Part shown: positions 12,483 through 22,616 of the stretch, one piece after another
How positions within the stretch are numbered: position 1 is the stretch's first letter
Layout: every line of letters starts with the position of its first letter
Assembly: GCA_028571685.1 (NCBI GenBank)
Contig: CM053166.1
Location: forward strand, 63,884,111 to 63,948,110
From: Heterohyrax brucei
Taxonomy: Eukaryota > Chordata > Mammalia > Hyracoidea > Procaviidae
Reading direction: 5' to 3'
Length of the DNA: 64,000 bases
Notes under the pieces: generated by a model
What the model was told of the DNA's origin: nothing
Seen by the model: the letters and a program-made list of their open reading frames with translations, nothing else
The model's database searches: none
Translations under genes and position numbers: made by a program

Positions 12483-13940
12483 AGGCTGATCAGGGAATAA
12501 CAGTGGATGATCTACTTTAGATAGGATAGTCCAGAAACAACTATCCTAGAAGTAATATTTAAGAGGCGTCCCAGAGCTTGCCATGAAAAGGAAGGTAGCC
12601 TGGTGTTCTAGGCAGAAGGGACCATGTGTGCACAGGCTTGGAGATGGGAGAGAGCTTGATGTGTCTGAGAAACTAAAAGATAGCCAGTGAGGTCTGAATA
12701 TAGGGCTGGAGAAAAAAAAGTGATGAATATAAACAGAGTCATATCACACAAGGCCCTGTCGGCTGCAGTGAACTGTCTGGATCTTAATAAAAAGACAAAG
12801 TTTTTTCAAGCAGGGCATCACCTGATCTGTGTTTCATCTTAAGCAATTTCTGGCCAGGAGAGGGCATCACAGCCAGAAAATTGTTTCTAAGCAGGCAGGG
12901 CTTTGAGGCCACTTCTCCAATCTCACTGTGTGGTGGCCACTTAGTCCACCTACAGTCAGGGTCAGGCCTCTATCTGTAGAGCAAATTTTTGGCCTTAGAT
13001 TTTCTTCCTGGCCTAAGTACCAAGAAGGAAAATCCCATAAACTCACTACTGTTTGCAGTGGACTATGATGGAATGTTAGGAGTGTTGGGAGAATGAATGC
13101 TTTTGTAAAAGGCCATAAAATAATAAAATAAAACCACTCCCTCACTTCTGATAGAAATTTCTGTTTGCTACTCCAGTGGTTCCCATTAGCCCATGGCCTG
13201 TGCAACTGTCCTTGCTCCTTATTTTGTCTCCCTTTCTTTTCCAAAAGGTCATGAACATGTATGCTACTATGAACAATAACAGAGAACTAGAAATTCATAC
13301 TGATCCCAGGAGGCTGGGAATTCTAAGCAATAAAAATATGTCTTCTGACTGTTTCTCTCCAAAGAACATTTTGGAGACACAAAAGAGCTTTGTTAAAACA
13401 CCAAATAAACTCTTGGAATGACACTGTGGGCCTCGTGATGGGCTCTAGGTCACCAAGCACTGATGCAAGGCAACTCTGGTAACAGTTGGTAGTACCTCCT
13501 TGCTGTCCATCTCCTGGGCTCACTTTCTCTTATGGCAGCCCACATCTTGACTGCTTTAAGCCTTGATTACTATATAGCTTTCAGCAGCTATTATTTTCAA
13601 GAGCCAGAATTCTCAGCCTAAATAGAAAGCCCCTTTGTCTTCCAGCCAAGATTTAATTTATATTTGCCTGAACATTCCATTCACTTTGCTTTTAGGCTAG
13701 GGACTCACAATTAAACTAGTCCCTGAATTTGAATTTCCTTGTATTTCTGTCTGAAAATCTACCGAGGCCAACCTGTGGACAATCCCAGAATTCAGCTTTA
13801 CCTCAGAGAAAATCTTTATTGTTCATGATTTATTACAAGGTTTCTAACTACTGTCACCATATTTTTTGAGACTGCTACATTTTTAATGTCTTTTAAAATA
13901 CATGTGTGTGCACGTGTGTGTGTGTTTGTGTGAGCATACA
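12483..13940. other. Unassigned sequence
   Basis: No exon or confident repeat family identified. A (TG)-rich patch lies at 13904-13932. Short open frames (12867-13244 minus) have no recognisable content. Confidence 0.45.
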
Positions 13941-15078
13941 TGGCTGAACTGTGTTCTCCCCCTAAAAATACATATTGAAATCCTAACCCTGTATCTGTGA
14001 ATATGATCCTGTCTGGATATCTAGGTCAAGTGGCATAACAGAGTTTTTAAGCAAATGTTCTGCATCCCACTTTGGTGAGTGGTGTCTAAGGTCTTAAAAA
14101 TTAGCAAGCGGCCATCTAAGAAGCATTAATTGGTCTCAACACACTTGGAGAAAAGGAGAAAGAAGAGCATCAAAGACATGAGGAAAGGTGTGAGCTCAAG
14201 AGACAGAAAGGGCCACATATACCAGAGACTACACCAACATGAGACCAGAAGAACTAGATGGTACCCAGCTACTACCAAAGACTTTCCTTATGGGGAGCTC
14301 AACAAAGAGACCCTGATTTAGGGAGAGAAATGTGGGATGCAGAACTTGAACTCTAGTAAAAAAGACCAGACTTATGGTCTGAAAGACTGGAGGGTCCCTG
14401 GAAGACATGGCCCTGGACTCCCTGTTAACCCAGAACTAAAGCCATTCTAGAAGCCAACTCCTCAAAGATTGAACTGGTATGTAAGACTTAAAATGATATT
14501 GGTGATAAGTATGTTTCTTGGCTTGGGTAGACACAGGAGAACTAAGCTGGCATCTCTTATTTGGAGATGAGAGGAAATAACAGAGAGGTACAGGAGCTGG
14601 TTCAACTGACATGGGAAATACAGGGTGGACGGGAAGGGTATGCTGCCACAGTGCTTGGAGAATACCTAGTGTCACATGACAAAGTGTGTGTAAGTTTTTG
14701 ACTGTAATTGTAAAATTTCACTTAAAACACAATGAAAAAACATTTATAATAAAAACATTTATGACCCTGTTTGTAGACAAGATCATACCAGTATAGGGTG
14801 GTTCCTAAAGCTAGTCATTTCTGACTTATAAAAAGAGCAGAATAGGCACATAGACACATACACACACAGGGAAAGAGAAATGGCATGTGAGGAAAACCTA
14901 CCAGCAAAGAAATGTGAGCAGTCACCAGAAACTAGGACAGAGACCCACAGAAGGAATCAGCATGGTCGAGACCCTGAAACAGACTTTTAGCCTCCAGAAT
15001 TGTGAGAAAATAAATACATGTCCTTAAAGTCACCCACTTTGGTATTTCTGTTCTAGCAGGAATAGGAAACTACGACAT
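13941..15078 (+). mobile_element. MLT/MST-type MaLR LTR, split by an L1 tail
   Basis: The 5' piece (13941-14015) has 'ggctgaactgtgttctcccc' and 'aaatcctaaccctgtatctg', typical of MaLR LTR starts. The 3' piece (14774-15078) has 'cctccagaattgtgagaaaa', then 'taaatac' and 'ggtatttctgtt', typical of MaLR LTR ends. An L1 3' segment sits between them. Confidence 0.8.
14016..14760 (+). mobile_element. L1 3'UTR segment inserted in a MaLR LTR
   Basis: Contains the landmark 'tggtgagtggtgtctaaggtc' followed by 'ttaaaa', shared with the other L1 3'UTRs in this window (compare 5110 and 37506), and an A-rich end near 14755. It is flanked by a 13-bp direct repeat, ATGATCCTGTCTG (14003-14015) and ATGACCCTGTTTG (14761-14773), with two differences. 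This marks it as a separate, 5'-truncated L1 insertion. Confidence 0.8.
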
Positions 15079-15497
15079 TGTCTTTTCTCTGACAATTAGT
15101 AAAGTTTGAATTATTTTCCAACTTAATCACATTCCTAGGGAGAGGTCCCTCTTTCATTTCCAAGATTTTGGAGGGGTGCTCCTGGCTGTATTTCTTCCCT
15201 TCCTTTTAACTGAGATGTCCTATTCCTGGCATCTTCCTGGTCCTTCAACATCACGATTCACAAGACAATGTGACTGACTGTGTTTCTATGCTTTTGTCTC
15301 TTAGTTCTCACCTATAGACTTCTTTCATATGCACACATAACAACAACAACAAAATACTGGAATTTTAATGAGCAAAATGTGACCATGGAGTAATACAAAT
15401 GCAAAGAAATGTCAATTCCTAATAAAAAGCAAGTATTAAACTAAGTGGGAACAAACTGTTCTTTTGTTTTTTGAGAGGAAAACAGACTATTGCTTAC

Positions 15498-15628
15498 CTG
15501 AATGTATTATAATCCACCACCTTTGACTCTGTAGGGTCAGCGGCTATAAATGCTCTTGTGATGTCTCTGGTTTTTGGTTTTTCTGCCTTCAGTTTTTCTA
15601 GGGCAAGATCAATGTTGCTGTATTGAAA
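15498..15628 (-). CDS. EFHC2: EFHC2 internal exon between DM10 domain 3 and the EF-hand region
   Basis: A 131-bp exon, phase 0 to 2, acceptor CCCTTCTAG, donor GTAAGC. The peptide reads FQYSNIDLALEKLKAEKPKT, then RDITRAFIAADPTESKVVDY and NTF, with a split codon at the end. It matches the helical segment of EFHC2 that follows the third DM10 domain and leads into an EF-hand-like unit (AAD...VDYNTF). It is less conserved than the other exons, so the call depends partly on position and phase. This is the last EFHC2 exon I can see; 1-15497 shows no further one. Confidence 0.88.
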
Positions 15629-15682
15629 CTAGAAGGGGAAGAGGAAAGGAGAGACATATTTAAACATGCCTGAGACTTACGG

Positions 15683-15836
15683 GAAAACCTTGGTGGTGTA
15701 GTAGTTAAATGCTAAATCTGCTAACCAAAAGGTCAGCAGTTTCCAGGCACTCTTTGGAAACTCTATGGAGCAGTTCTACTCTGTCCTATAGGGTCACTAT
15801 GAATCAGAATCAACTCAGTGGCAGTGCTTTTTGGAG
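15683..15836 (+). mobile_element. AfroSINE, sense
   Basis: Landmarks 'aaaaccttggtggtgtagta', 'ctaaccaaaaggtcagcagt', 'gggtcactatgaatcagaat', ending 'ggcagtgctttttgg'. It lies 55 bp from an EFHC2 exon, upstream in gene direction. Confidence 0.93.
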
Positions 15837-15842
15837 GCTTAT

Positions 15843-16003
15843 AGGGAGCCCTGATTACTCAATGGTTAAGAGCTTGGCTGCTAACCAAAAGATCAGCAGT
15901 TTGAATCAATCAGCTTCTCCTTGGAAACCCTATGGGGCAGTTCCACTCTGTTCTATAAGGTCACTGTGAATCCAAATCCACTTGACAGCGATGAGTTTGG
16001 TCA
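15843..16003 (+). mobile_element. AfroSINE, sense, in tandem with the previous one
   Basis: 'gggagccctgattactcaat', 'gctaaccaaaagatcagcag', 'ggtcactgtgaatccaaatc'. Only about 6 bp separate it from the preceding copy, so one probably inserted at the tail of the other. Confidence 0.92.
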
Positions 16004-18605
16004 TGTGCACGTGTCTGTGTATGTATGTTTGGTATGTGGCTTTTTTTTCCTTGAAACAGGAAGACCAATCTTTCTGATATCCAGCAAAAGACATCACACT
16101 GCAAACCTTAAAACAGTAAACATGTCTTCCTAAAAGGACCAAAACTGTGAAGACATGACTAGCTTGGGATCAGTTAAGGCTGGACAATGGTTGGCACTAG
16201 CACAGTCCCTAGAGTGGAGAAAAATGAGTCCAAGGGACTTCAGGCCACAAGAATCAGCAAATGAGCCCTAGCCTCCTCCTCTAACCCTTGGACATTGTCC
16301 CAACATATTGGGAGACCCTATGGGAGAGAATAAAAATTCAAATCGGATAAGAGGACTCCAATTTTCTCCAGCTACATAGTGGGCTCCTTGGAACTGCTGG
16401 CCAGCAGATAATGTGCTAACCACGGCAATGTTGTATGTCAAAGACGCACATACCTACCGCCATCTCCTCATGTTCATCCCTGAGCTACCCACTGCTCCTG
16501 TCCCTAAGGCATTTGACTTAATAAACACACATCTTACTCAATCCAATAAAGTGTAATGATGTAAATAATTATAGCTAAGAGGAAAAAATGAATAGACTAA
16601 ATTTTCAAATGAAAATATTAATGGTAATTTAGTATAAAGCTCTTGTATCAAAAAATGACACAGGTGGTTCACTATCTGTTGCATCCTCCATCTTCCCCCT
16701 CCCTTTTTTTGTATTTCCTTTTATCTATTTCCATGATAGCAACTACTAGTTCTTTTTAAATTACTCCTCAGACTGATAGTAAAGAGTAAATGAATCTTTC
16801 TCTGCTTAGAATGTTCTTGTTCAGAGTTGTTTTAAAATAATGCAGTTTTTACTTGAGATGCTGATACTAGGATGATGTCCTACCCTATTTTTATCTTTCT
16901 GAAAGGAGAAAAGCCCTTTAGAGCTTAGATAAAAATATATCCATGCTCTCTGTTTGGAAATAGAAGCCTAATTTAAAACGGCAACATTAAGCTTGGTTTG
17001 GCCACACAATACTTCACATGTATTATTACTTCTAATCTTCACAGCAACTCTATGAGATACGAGCTGTAATTACTCCCATTTTAAAGACGAAGAGATTTAA
17101 ATTTAAAGAAGATAATTTTATTAGGTCTCTCAGCTTAGTAAAAGCATAGAGTCAAGTTTCCAAAATAGTCCTGCTGGCCTCCAGAAATCATAACTGCCCT
17201 ATTACTTAGCTTCTCACCTGATTTCAGTGTTTTTTAACAGATACCAGGTCACAATTTTACAACAGTCTGAATTTCTAACATTACAAATGGAGAGGTGGTG
17301 AGATAGGCCAGGTGCACTGCCTGACCTTACTTCCAGAGAGAAGACACTGAGAAGAACATCGTTAGTCATCAGACCCCAGGTGCAGCACCTTGCGGATCCA
17401 CACAGAATTCAAGCCAAGGCTGAGCTTTCGCCAGGCTGCTTCCGGCCAATAGTTGGGTACTAAAGTTGGGCTACTCCTGCCTGACACGGTCGCCTTTGCT
17501 CTGTGGCTCTGCACTGGCCAGGCTGAGACTTTCTCAGAGCTGCACAGCAGCCCAAGGCTCTTCCTACCTGACCCTCCTTCCTTTCCTCTCTCCTTTCACA
17601 GGGGGTAGACCTGCATCCTGGAAACCTCTGTCTACTTACTCCTACTTTTTCTTCCCCTTTATCCTTCACAGGTATTTTCCAAATACATCTTTTGTATGTG
17701 TTTATCTTGGTAACTCCTTCTCAGATGACTCAAGCTGACACAAATGATGTGTTATCCAGACTGATCTTAGCAAGTGAACCCTGAGAATTATATACCTACA
17801 AATGAGATGGCACTGGTACTGCATGTATGTAAGTGGTACATAAATATAATTACTTACAGATGAATTGTACAAATAATTTTTTTCCAGATAGATTTTCAAA
17901 TAGCAGACAATTCCCACACATTTTTACATACTGAACTAGCCAAGCCAGCCAAGTGCACCACGTTTAATATCAAGATTTTTATTAGTGTGTTATTTTTACT
18001 GAATAGAATTGCCATAACTGTGCTTTCACTAACAGTACCCATCTGCCATCTTGTATCAAATAAAGAGCTTTAGGCCAAACTCTTTGTGCTCACTGTTGCC
18101 AGTTTCTCCTTGGATTCTTATTTAGACCTCAGGTGGTTACTGTTATGGGAAGTTGCAACCACAGCAACTACTGAGTCCCCTTGGGGCTTCTGTTTGTTCA
18201 GGTCTTGGCATTCTCTGTTGGCCTGTGCCAATTAACTGGGATTGCACAGTATGTGTCACCAGATTCTCTTCCTCTCCTATGGTGGTTGAATTTCTTTCTG
18301 AAAACAATGTCAGCATCAGCAGAAAACCCGGGAAACTTGATTCAGTGTGAGGCCTGCCTCCTGCCTGTGCCTGGAATCTGTGATGCTACGCAGTGGAGAA
18401 TCCAACATGTAAATAGAGTAGACAAGGATCTGGCCTCTGTGGCAAGACCCAGGGCCAAGTTGTGCTGATCCATTATTCATGCCCACGTGTGTGAATGCAC
18501 AATGAAAACCAGTGGCAAGACAAAAAAGAAAAGGCACTACAGGGAGAAAAACAATGAGTGCATTGGGCTGAGCTGCAAGTCAAGAATTCCACAAAGTAAC
18601 CTCAC
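16004..18605. other. EFHC2 downstream intron between exons at 15628 and 18606
   Basis: Contains a MIR-like piece (about 17000-17160, 'cagcaactctatgagatacg') and unassigned old repeats. Around 17931-17953 a piece resembling the reversed SINE tail (gccaagccagccaagtg) occurs without clear TSD. No further exon was recognised. Confidence 0.5.
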
Positions 18606-18802
18606 CATATCTGAATTTTTCTCCATGTAATTTAAGGTATATTCATCAGCATTGAGCAAATGGAATATGTATCCATTCACATTCACTCTAGCTCCAACAT
18701 ACAGCTCTTCAGGCTGGATATATTCTGATAGTTCACTTTTAAAGACTTCTTGTCCAGGCCTCTTGACACGAGCTCTTCTTAAGAACCTCCCAGGAGTAAT
18801 TG
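18606..18802 (-). CDS. EFHC2: EFHC2 internal exon, end of DM10 domain 3
   Basis: A 197-bp exon, phase 1 to 0, acceptor TTTTCTGTAG, donor GTGAGG directly after an ATG codon. The peptide includes ITPGRFLRRARVKRPGQEVF, KSELSEYIQPEELYVGARVN and VNGYIFHLLNADEYTLNYME. The NVNGYxFxLLNADEYTLNYME block is the diagnostic end of the third DM10 domain of EFHC2, again the G-Y/R-x-F then D-E-Y-T pattern. No frameshift or stop is present. The rearranged mariner starts 180 bp upstream of the exon (18986). Confidence 0.95.
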
Positions 18803-19037
18803 CTACAGAAAAAAGAGAAAAGTTAATAAGTAGTCTTTATTTTTAAGAAAACAGTATGAATTGCCTTTATAATTACTTCATCTTCAAACAAAGACTGTAC
18901 AACTTAATCTGTGAACTCACATTGCCTATCATTCTTTTAAAAATATTTTAATCATGATGTATATGTGTGTGGGTGTGGGTGTATGAGGTCTGACAATTAA
19001 GTCTGCAAACTTTATTTTCCTCATTGTTACATACCTC

Positions 19038-19209
19038 GGAAACCCTGGTGGCATAGTGGGTTAAGTGCTAAGTCTGCTAACCAAATGGCTGGCAGTTCAA
19101 ATCTGCCAGGCACTCCTTGGAAACTCTATGGGGCAGTTCTGTTCTGATCTCTAGGGTTGCTATGAGCTGGACCCAACTTGACAGCAGTGGGTTTGGCTTT
19201 TTAGGGTGG
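19038..19209 (+). mobile_element. AfroSINE inserted in the mariner
   Basis: Full-length short-type AfroSINE (starts 'ggaaaccctggtggcatagt', ends 'gtgggtttggcttttt'). It is flanked by a perfect 12-bp direct repeat GTTACATACCTC at 19026-19037 and 19210-19221. The mariner sequence continues on both sides. Confidence 0.96.
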
Positions 19210-19524
19210 GTTACATACCTCATTGCTGAATATCACTATGGTCACCTTTGGAGTACTTCCCTTGGGAAGCTATGCACTGATGCCAGTACCAAGTCTACCT
19301 TTCAAAGCAATTTTGGAACTCTTTCTGGAATGGCCATTGCACACAGTGGCACAGTGGCAAGTTTTCAGACTTAATTGTATATTTGTCTGTTGCAGTTTTT
19401 AGCCAGTGAACAAATAACTGTATTGGAATACTCTCCCTACTCACCTCATCTGGCTCCCAATGACTTTTTTCTTTACCCAAACATACAGGAAATATTGAAA
19501 GGAAGACATTTTGATGACATCAAT

Positions 19525-20953
19525 AGACATACCAGGAGAACTGATGTGTTCAGTAGTTGGACTTCTATTGGATCTAATGGGTTAACACCAGTTGGTGGTC
19601 AGTAATCTAGTTTGGGTGTTGGGGCTAGGCTGGAGTGGTAAAATGCTCAGAAAAATCCTGAAAAAAAGAAAACTTCTGAAATAATAAAGAATACTCTTCT
19701 GTACCAAAGGCCTTTTTGTACAGTGGGTGTGTGGTGTCCTTGAAATGTACCTACTCATACAATGTCCCGTCATCATTGATATATTGTCAAAGTGTTGGTA
19801 AGCAGGCCAAGTGTTAATAGTGCTGGTGATTTGAAGTGAAATCATATGATAAAACCAGAGGTTATTAATAGTGCTGATAGGGCTCCCGTAAGAGGTCATG
19901 AGCTTGGGTTGATTACATGATATGCATGTGTTTGGTGGGTAATTAAGTGTTATCATGAAGATACAGGCTGACTAGAAGAGTGAAGACATAGGCCTGAATT
20001 AATGCTACTGCAAATTCTAGGATGGTTAGTAATAATAGTATAATGAAGGAAATCGTGGCTGCTCCATTGCTAACAGATATTAAGGCTAATGCGGAGCTTC
20101 TAATTAGGTGAATAAGCAAGTGGCTGGCAGTAATGTTGGCTGTTAGTCATATTGTGAGGGCTGCTGGTTGAATAAAAAGGCTGATTGTTTCTTTTAAGCT
20201 GTGAACAACCAATCTTAAACACATAAATAATATGGTTTTAAAGAAGGCATGAGTGCAGATATGGAGGAATGCTAGGTAAGGTTGGTTTATTCTGATAGTT
20301 ACTGGTATCAGGCCGAGTTGGATGGAGGTTGAAAAGGCTACATTTTTTTTAATATCATTCTGTGTTAGGGCACAAATAGCTGTGAATAGGGCGGTAATGG
20401 CGCCTAAGCATAGGGTAAGGGTTTGAATGAATTTGTTGTGCTTTATAAGAGGATGGAATTGGATAAGAAGAAATACACCTGCTATAACTATTGTATCAGG
20501 GATGAGACTGGTGTTGGGCCTTCTACTGCTGAAGGCAGTCAGAGATGAAACCCAAATTGTGCTGACTTGCCAGGTGCTGCTAGAAGGAGGCCAAGAAGGG
20601 GGATAATTTCTTAAGTCAATTATAAAAAGTTGTTGAAATGCTCAAGAATTGGAATGCAGTATGAATCAGGCTATGGTCAGTACAAAGCCAATATCACCTA
20701 CATGGTTATACAGGATTGCTTGTATTGCTGCTGTATTGGCACCTGCTCATCCATATCATCAGCTGATTATAAAATTACTATGAGTCAGGGAATAGTATTT
20801 AACTGGGGCATTCATTAAGGGGAATCTATTTTCCCTGGTTTTAACTTAAAAGCTTAACACTGAAATCAGCTTCTTAACGATTATAACATAGACGATGATC
20901 AGTCCTGAAATATTTTTTAGTGACACTATTTCTAGTACAATAGGTACTAGACA
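19525..20953 (-). pseudogene. NUMT: rearranged mitochondrial DNA insertion
   Basis: Nuclear copy of mitochondrial DNA, all in sense on the minus strand. From right to left: end of COX2 (20880-20953; frame IVLEIVSLKN), tRNA-Lys (about 20813-20879), start of ATP8 (about 20771-20811), an internal ND5 piece (about 20197-20770), the end of ATP6 (about 19944-20196) and the start of COX3 (about 19525-19943). In mitochondria ND5 lies several kilobases from ATP8/ATP6, so this is a fusion. The COX3 start codon is lost and frames are broken. It interrupts a mariner transposase. Mitochondrial code and decay make it non-functional. Confidence 0.92.
20813..20879 (-). pseudogene. Mitochondrial tRNA-Lys copy within the NUMT
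   Basis: The anticodon region 'gcttttaagttaaaacc' (minus strand) is that of mitochondrial tRNA-Lys (anticodon TTT). It sits between the COX2 end and the ATP8 start as in mitochondria. It is a passenger of the NUMT and not expected to work in the nucleus. Confidence 0.82.
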
Positions 20954-21129
20954 CTTCTGATGGCCATTCCAGAAAAAGAGTTCCAAAATTGCTTTGAAGG
21001 GTGGACTAGGTGCTGACATTGGTACATAACTTCCCAAGGGGTGTACTTCAAAAGTGACCGTAGCGATATTCAGCAATGACGGTTTGCAGCACATTTTTAG
21101 GATGAGTTAGCAAACTTAATTGGAAGTCC

Positions 21130-21794
21130 TCATGAGTGCTTGTGTGTGTGTGTGAGTACACACAACTTTTTTTGCATGCACAATTCAGTGATATTAGTTA
21201 CATTCATCATGTTGTGCAACCATCCTGATACTCTTGGACTTCAGGGAAGAATAAGGCAGTACATACAGATATAAGACGTTCCAGCCTTTTTTTTTCCTCT
21301 CCCTACTCCGTCCCCAGCCAAGTAAACACCTATTAGGTACAAGCTGTACGCCCAGAAGTGTACTGGTAATGTATAACATCTGGAAGACACTCATCTATAG
21401 AGCACTCTTGAAAAGCAGCAGTTAGAAAATTTTCCGCTTGAGCTTATTTCCACCTATTCATTCCAGACGATGTCTTATACTTAAACTGACATATAGATTA
21501 AGTATAAAAATGTCCTACTTATGTAAAGAAGCAGATAACTATAGGAGTGCTCTTCAGTTTTCCCCTTCCCATAGGTAAATCATCTTCACTTCCTTTAGGA
21601 ATGTCTCACACTTCTTACTTTCTAGAATTTTCACCATTTCATCTGCTTTCTTCTGGGTATTGTTTTTGGCCTCCTGAGTTAAGCACAGGATTCTAGAATC
21701 TTCTAGCTGATACTGAAGTGAAATTTGCAGACCTATGAATATCATCTGACATACAAGATAAGCTTTTGTGGTCAGTTTCATCATGCTCCTTCTA
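21130..21794. other. Unassigned intron sequence
   Basis: A short (GT)n run at 21139-21154. A minus-strand open frame at 21554-21874 is mostly unknown sequence plus MIR and shows no splice or family support. Confidence 0.45.
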
Positions 21795-21950
21795 CTACAT
21801 TCAGAAAATACAGGTAGTGGAACAGCATAGACTCTGGAACCCAATAGAGTTGGATTCCATCGTGGCTTTGTCATTTACTTATTAGATAATCTTTAGAAGT
21901 TATTTTATCTTTCTGAATCTTTTGAATTCTGATTGGTAAAATGGGAATTA
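21795..21950 (+). repeat. MIR SINE, sense
   Basis: 'gtggaacagcatagactctg', then 'tggattcc' and 'ttactta...ttatctttctgaa' follow the MIR order of landmarks. Confidence 0.75.
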
Positions 21951-21963
21951 AATTTGTGGGGAC

Positions 21964-22602
21964 CCAACTCAGCAGGAATGGATGATCACCAAGGACCAAA
22001 ACGACATGGGGGACAGAGAACCCAGAAGACAGAGAGACCCACGTGAGTGGGTGACTACATGGACTTGTGACCAGAAGAACCAAATGACGCCTGGCCACCA
22101 CCAGTCACAGCCATGATGGAGCTCACAAAGTTGAGTCTCACTGGCAACACAAGAATAAAAAGGGGTGCACCCTGATACCTCCACTAAAAGACCACAATTG
22201 ATGGTCCAGGGGCTTCAGGGTTACCCTGGGAGCATGGCTCCTGGCTCTGATGCTGCCCCTGTCCAGAAATCATAATGGAAGTCAATTCTTCAGACAGGAA
22301 TGGACTGGACTTGGCAACACAGAGTGACCATATCATGTGTGCACTGTATGATTTTACGCATCTATAGGATGTCATCCTGCTGACCTATTACTGGAGGAAG
22401 GGGAGTGGGTGGAGAGGCAGGGATAGGAGATTGTTGGGAGGATAGGACATGTATGGAGCAGAGAGGAAGGGTGTGCTGTCACCAGGCAGGGAGAGCAGTG
22501 GGAGCTGCATTTAGGTGGGCATGCAAATTTATATTGGAATGTACATTTTCATTCAACCATAATAAAAATTAAAAAAAGGAAAAAAAAGTGAAAAAGAAAA
22601 AG
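21964..22602 (+). mobile_element. L1 3'UTR fragment with poly-A tail
   Basis: Starts inside the L1 3'UTR ('aggaccaaaacgacatgggg', compare 5203) and ends with a long A-rich tail (22561-22602). It is flanked by a direct repeat of about 13-14 bp, AATTTGTGGGGACC and AATTTTGTGGAGACC (21951 and 22603), with small differences. A severely 5'-truncated L1 insertion in the EFHC2 intron. Confidence 0.9.
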
Positions 22603-22616
22603 AATTTTGTGGAGAC

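Larger units (their letters stand above)
18986..21129 (+). mobile_element. Rearranged mariner DNA transposon
   Basis: Terminal-repeat-like ends face each other: 'ggtctgacaattaag' near 18987 and, reversed, 'agcaaacttaattg' near 21108. At 19206-19345 lies a piece of the element in one orientation. At 19370-19520 lies the C-terminal part of a mariner transposase on the plus strand, including VLEYSPYSPHLAPNDFFL, the catalytic-region motif of mariner (DD34D type, with the last Asp here read as N). After a NUMT (19525-20953) the element resumes at 20955-21129 (AIPEKEFQNCF-like frame), which is the same end as 19206-19345 but inverted. Long dead, with stops and a deletion. Confidence 0.82.

Noticed and set aside
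17931..17953. A further ultra-short SINE-tail insertion
   Set aside because: It resembles the tail (gccaagccagccaagtg) but no flanking duplication was found.
20630..20818. A plus-strand coding frame of 62 residues
   Set aside because: It is the antisense of NUMT sequence (ND5 and ATP8).
20813..20879. A functional tRNA gene
   Set aside because: It is a mitochondrial tRNA-Lys copy inside a NUMT.
21554..21874. A 106-residue minus-strand open frame, possibly a gene or retro-pseudogene
   Set aside because: The first part is reversed MIR sequence and the rest has no recognisable family, splice sites or conservation evidence. A protein search of the middle 50 residues would settle it.
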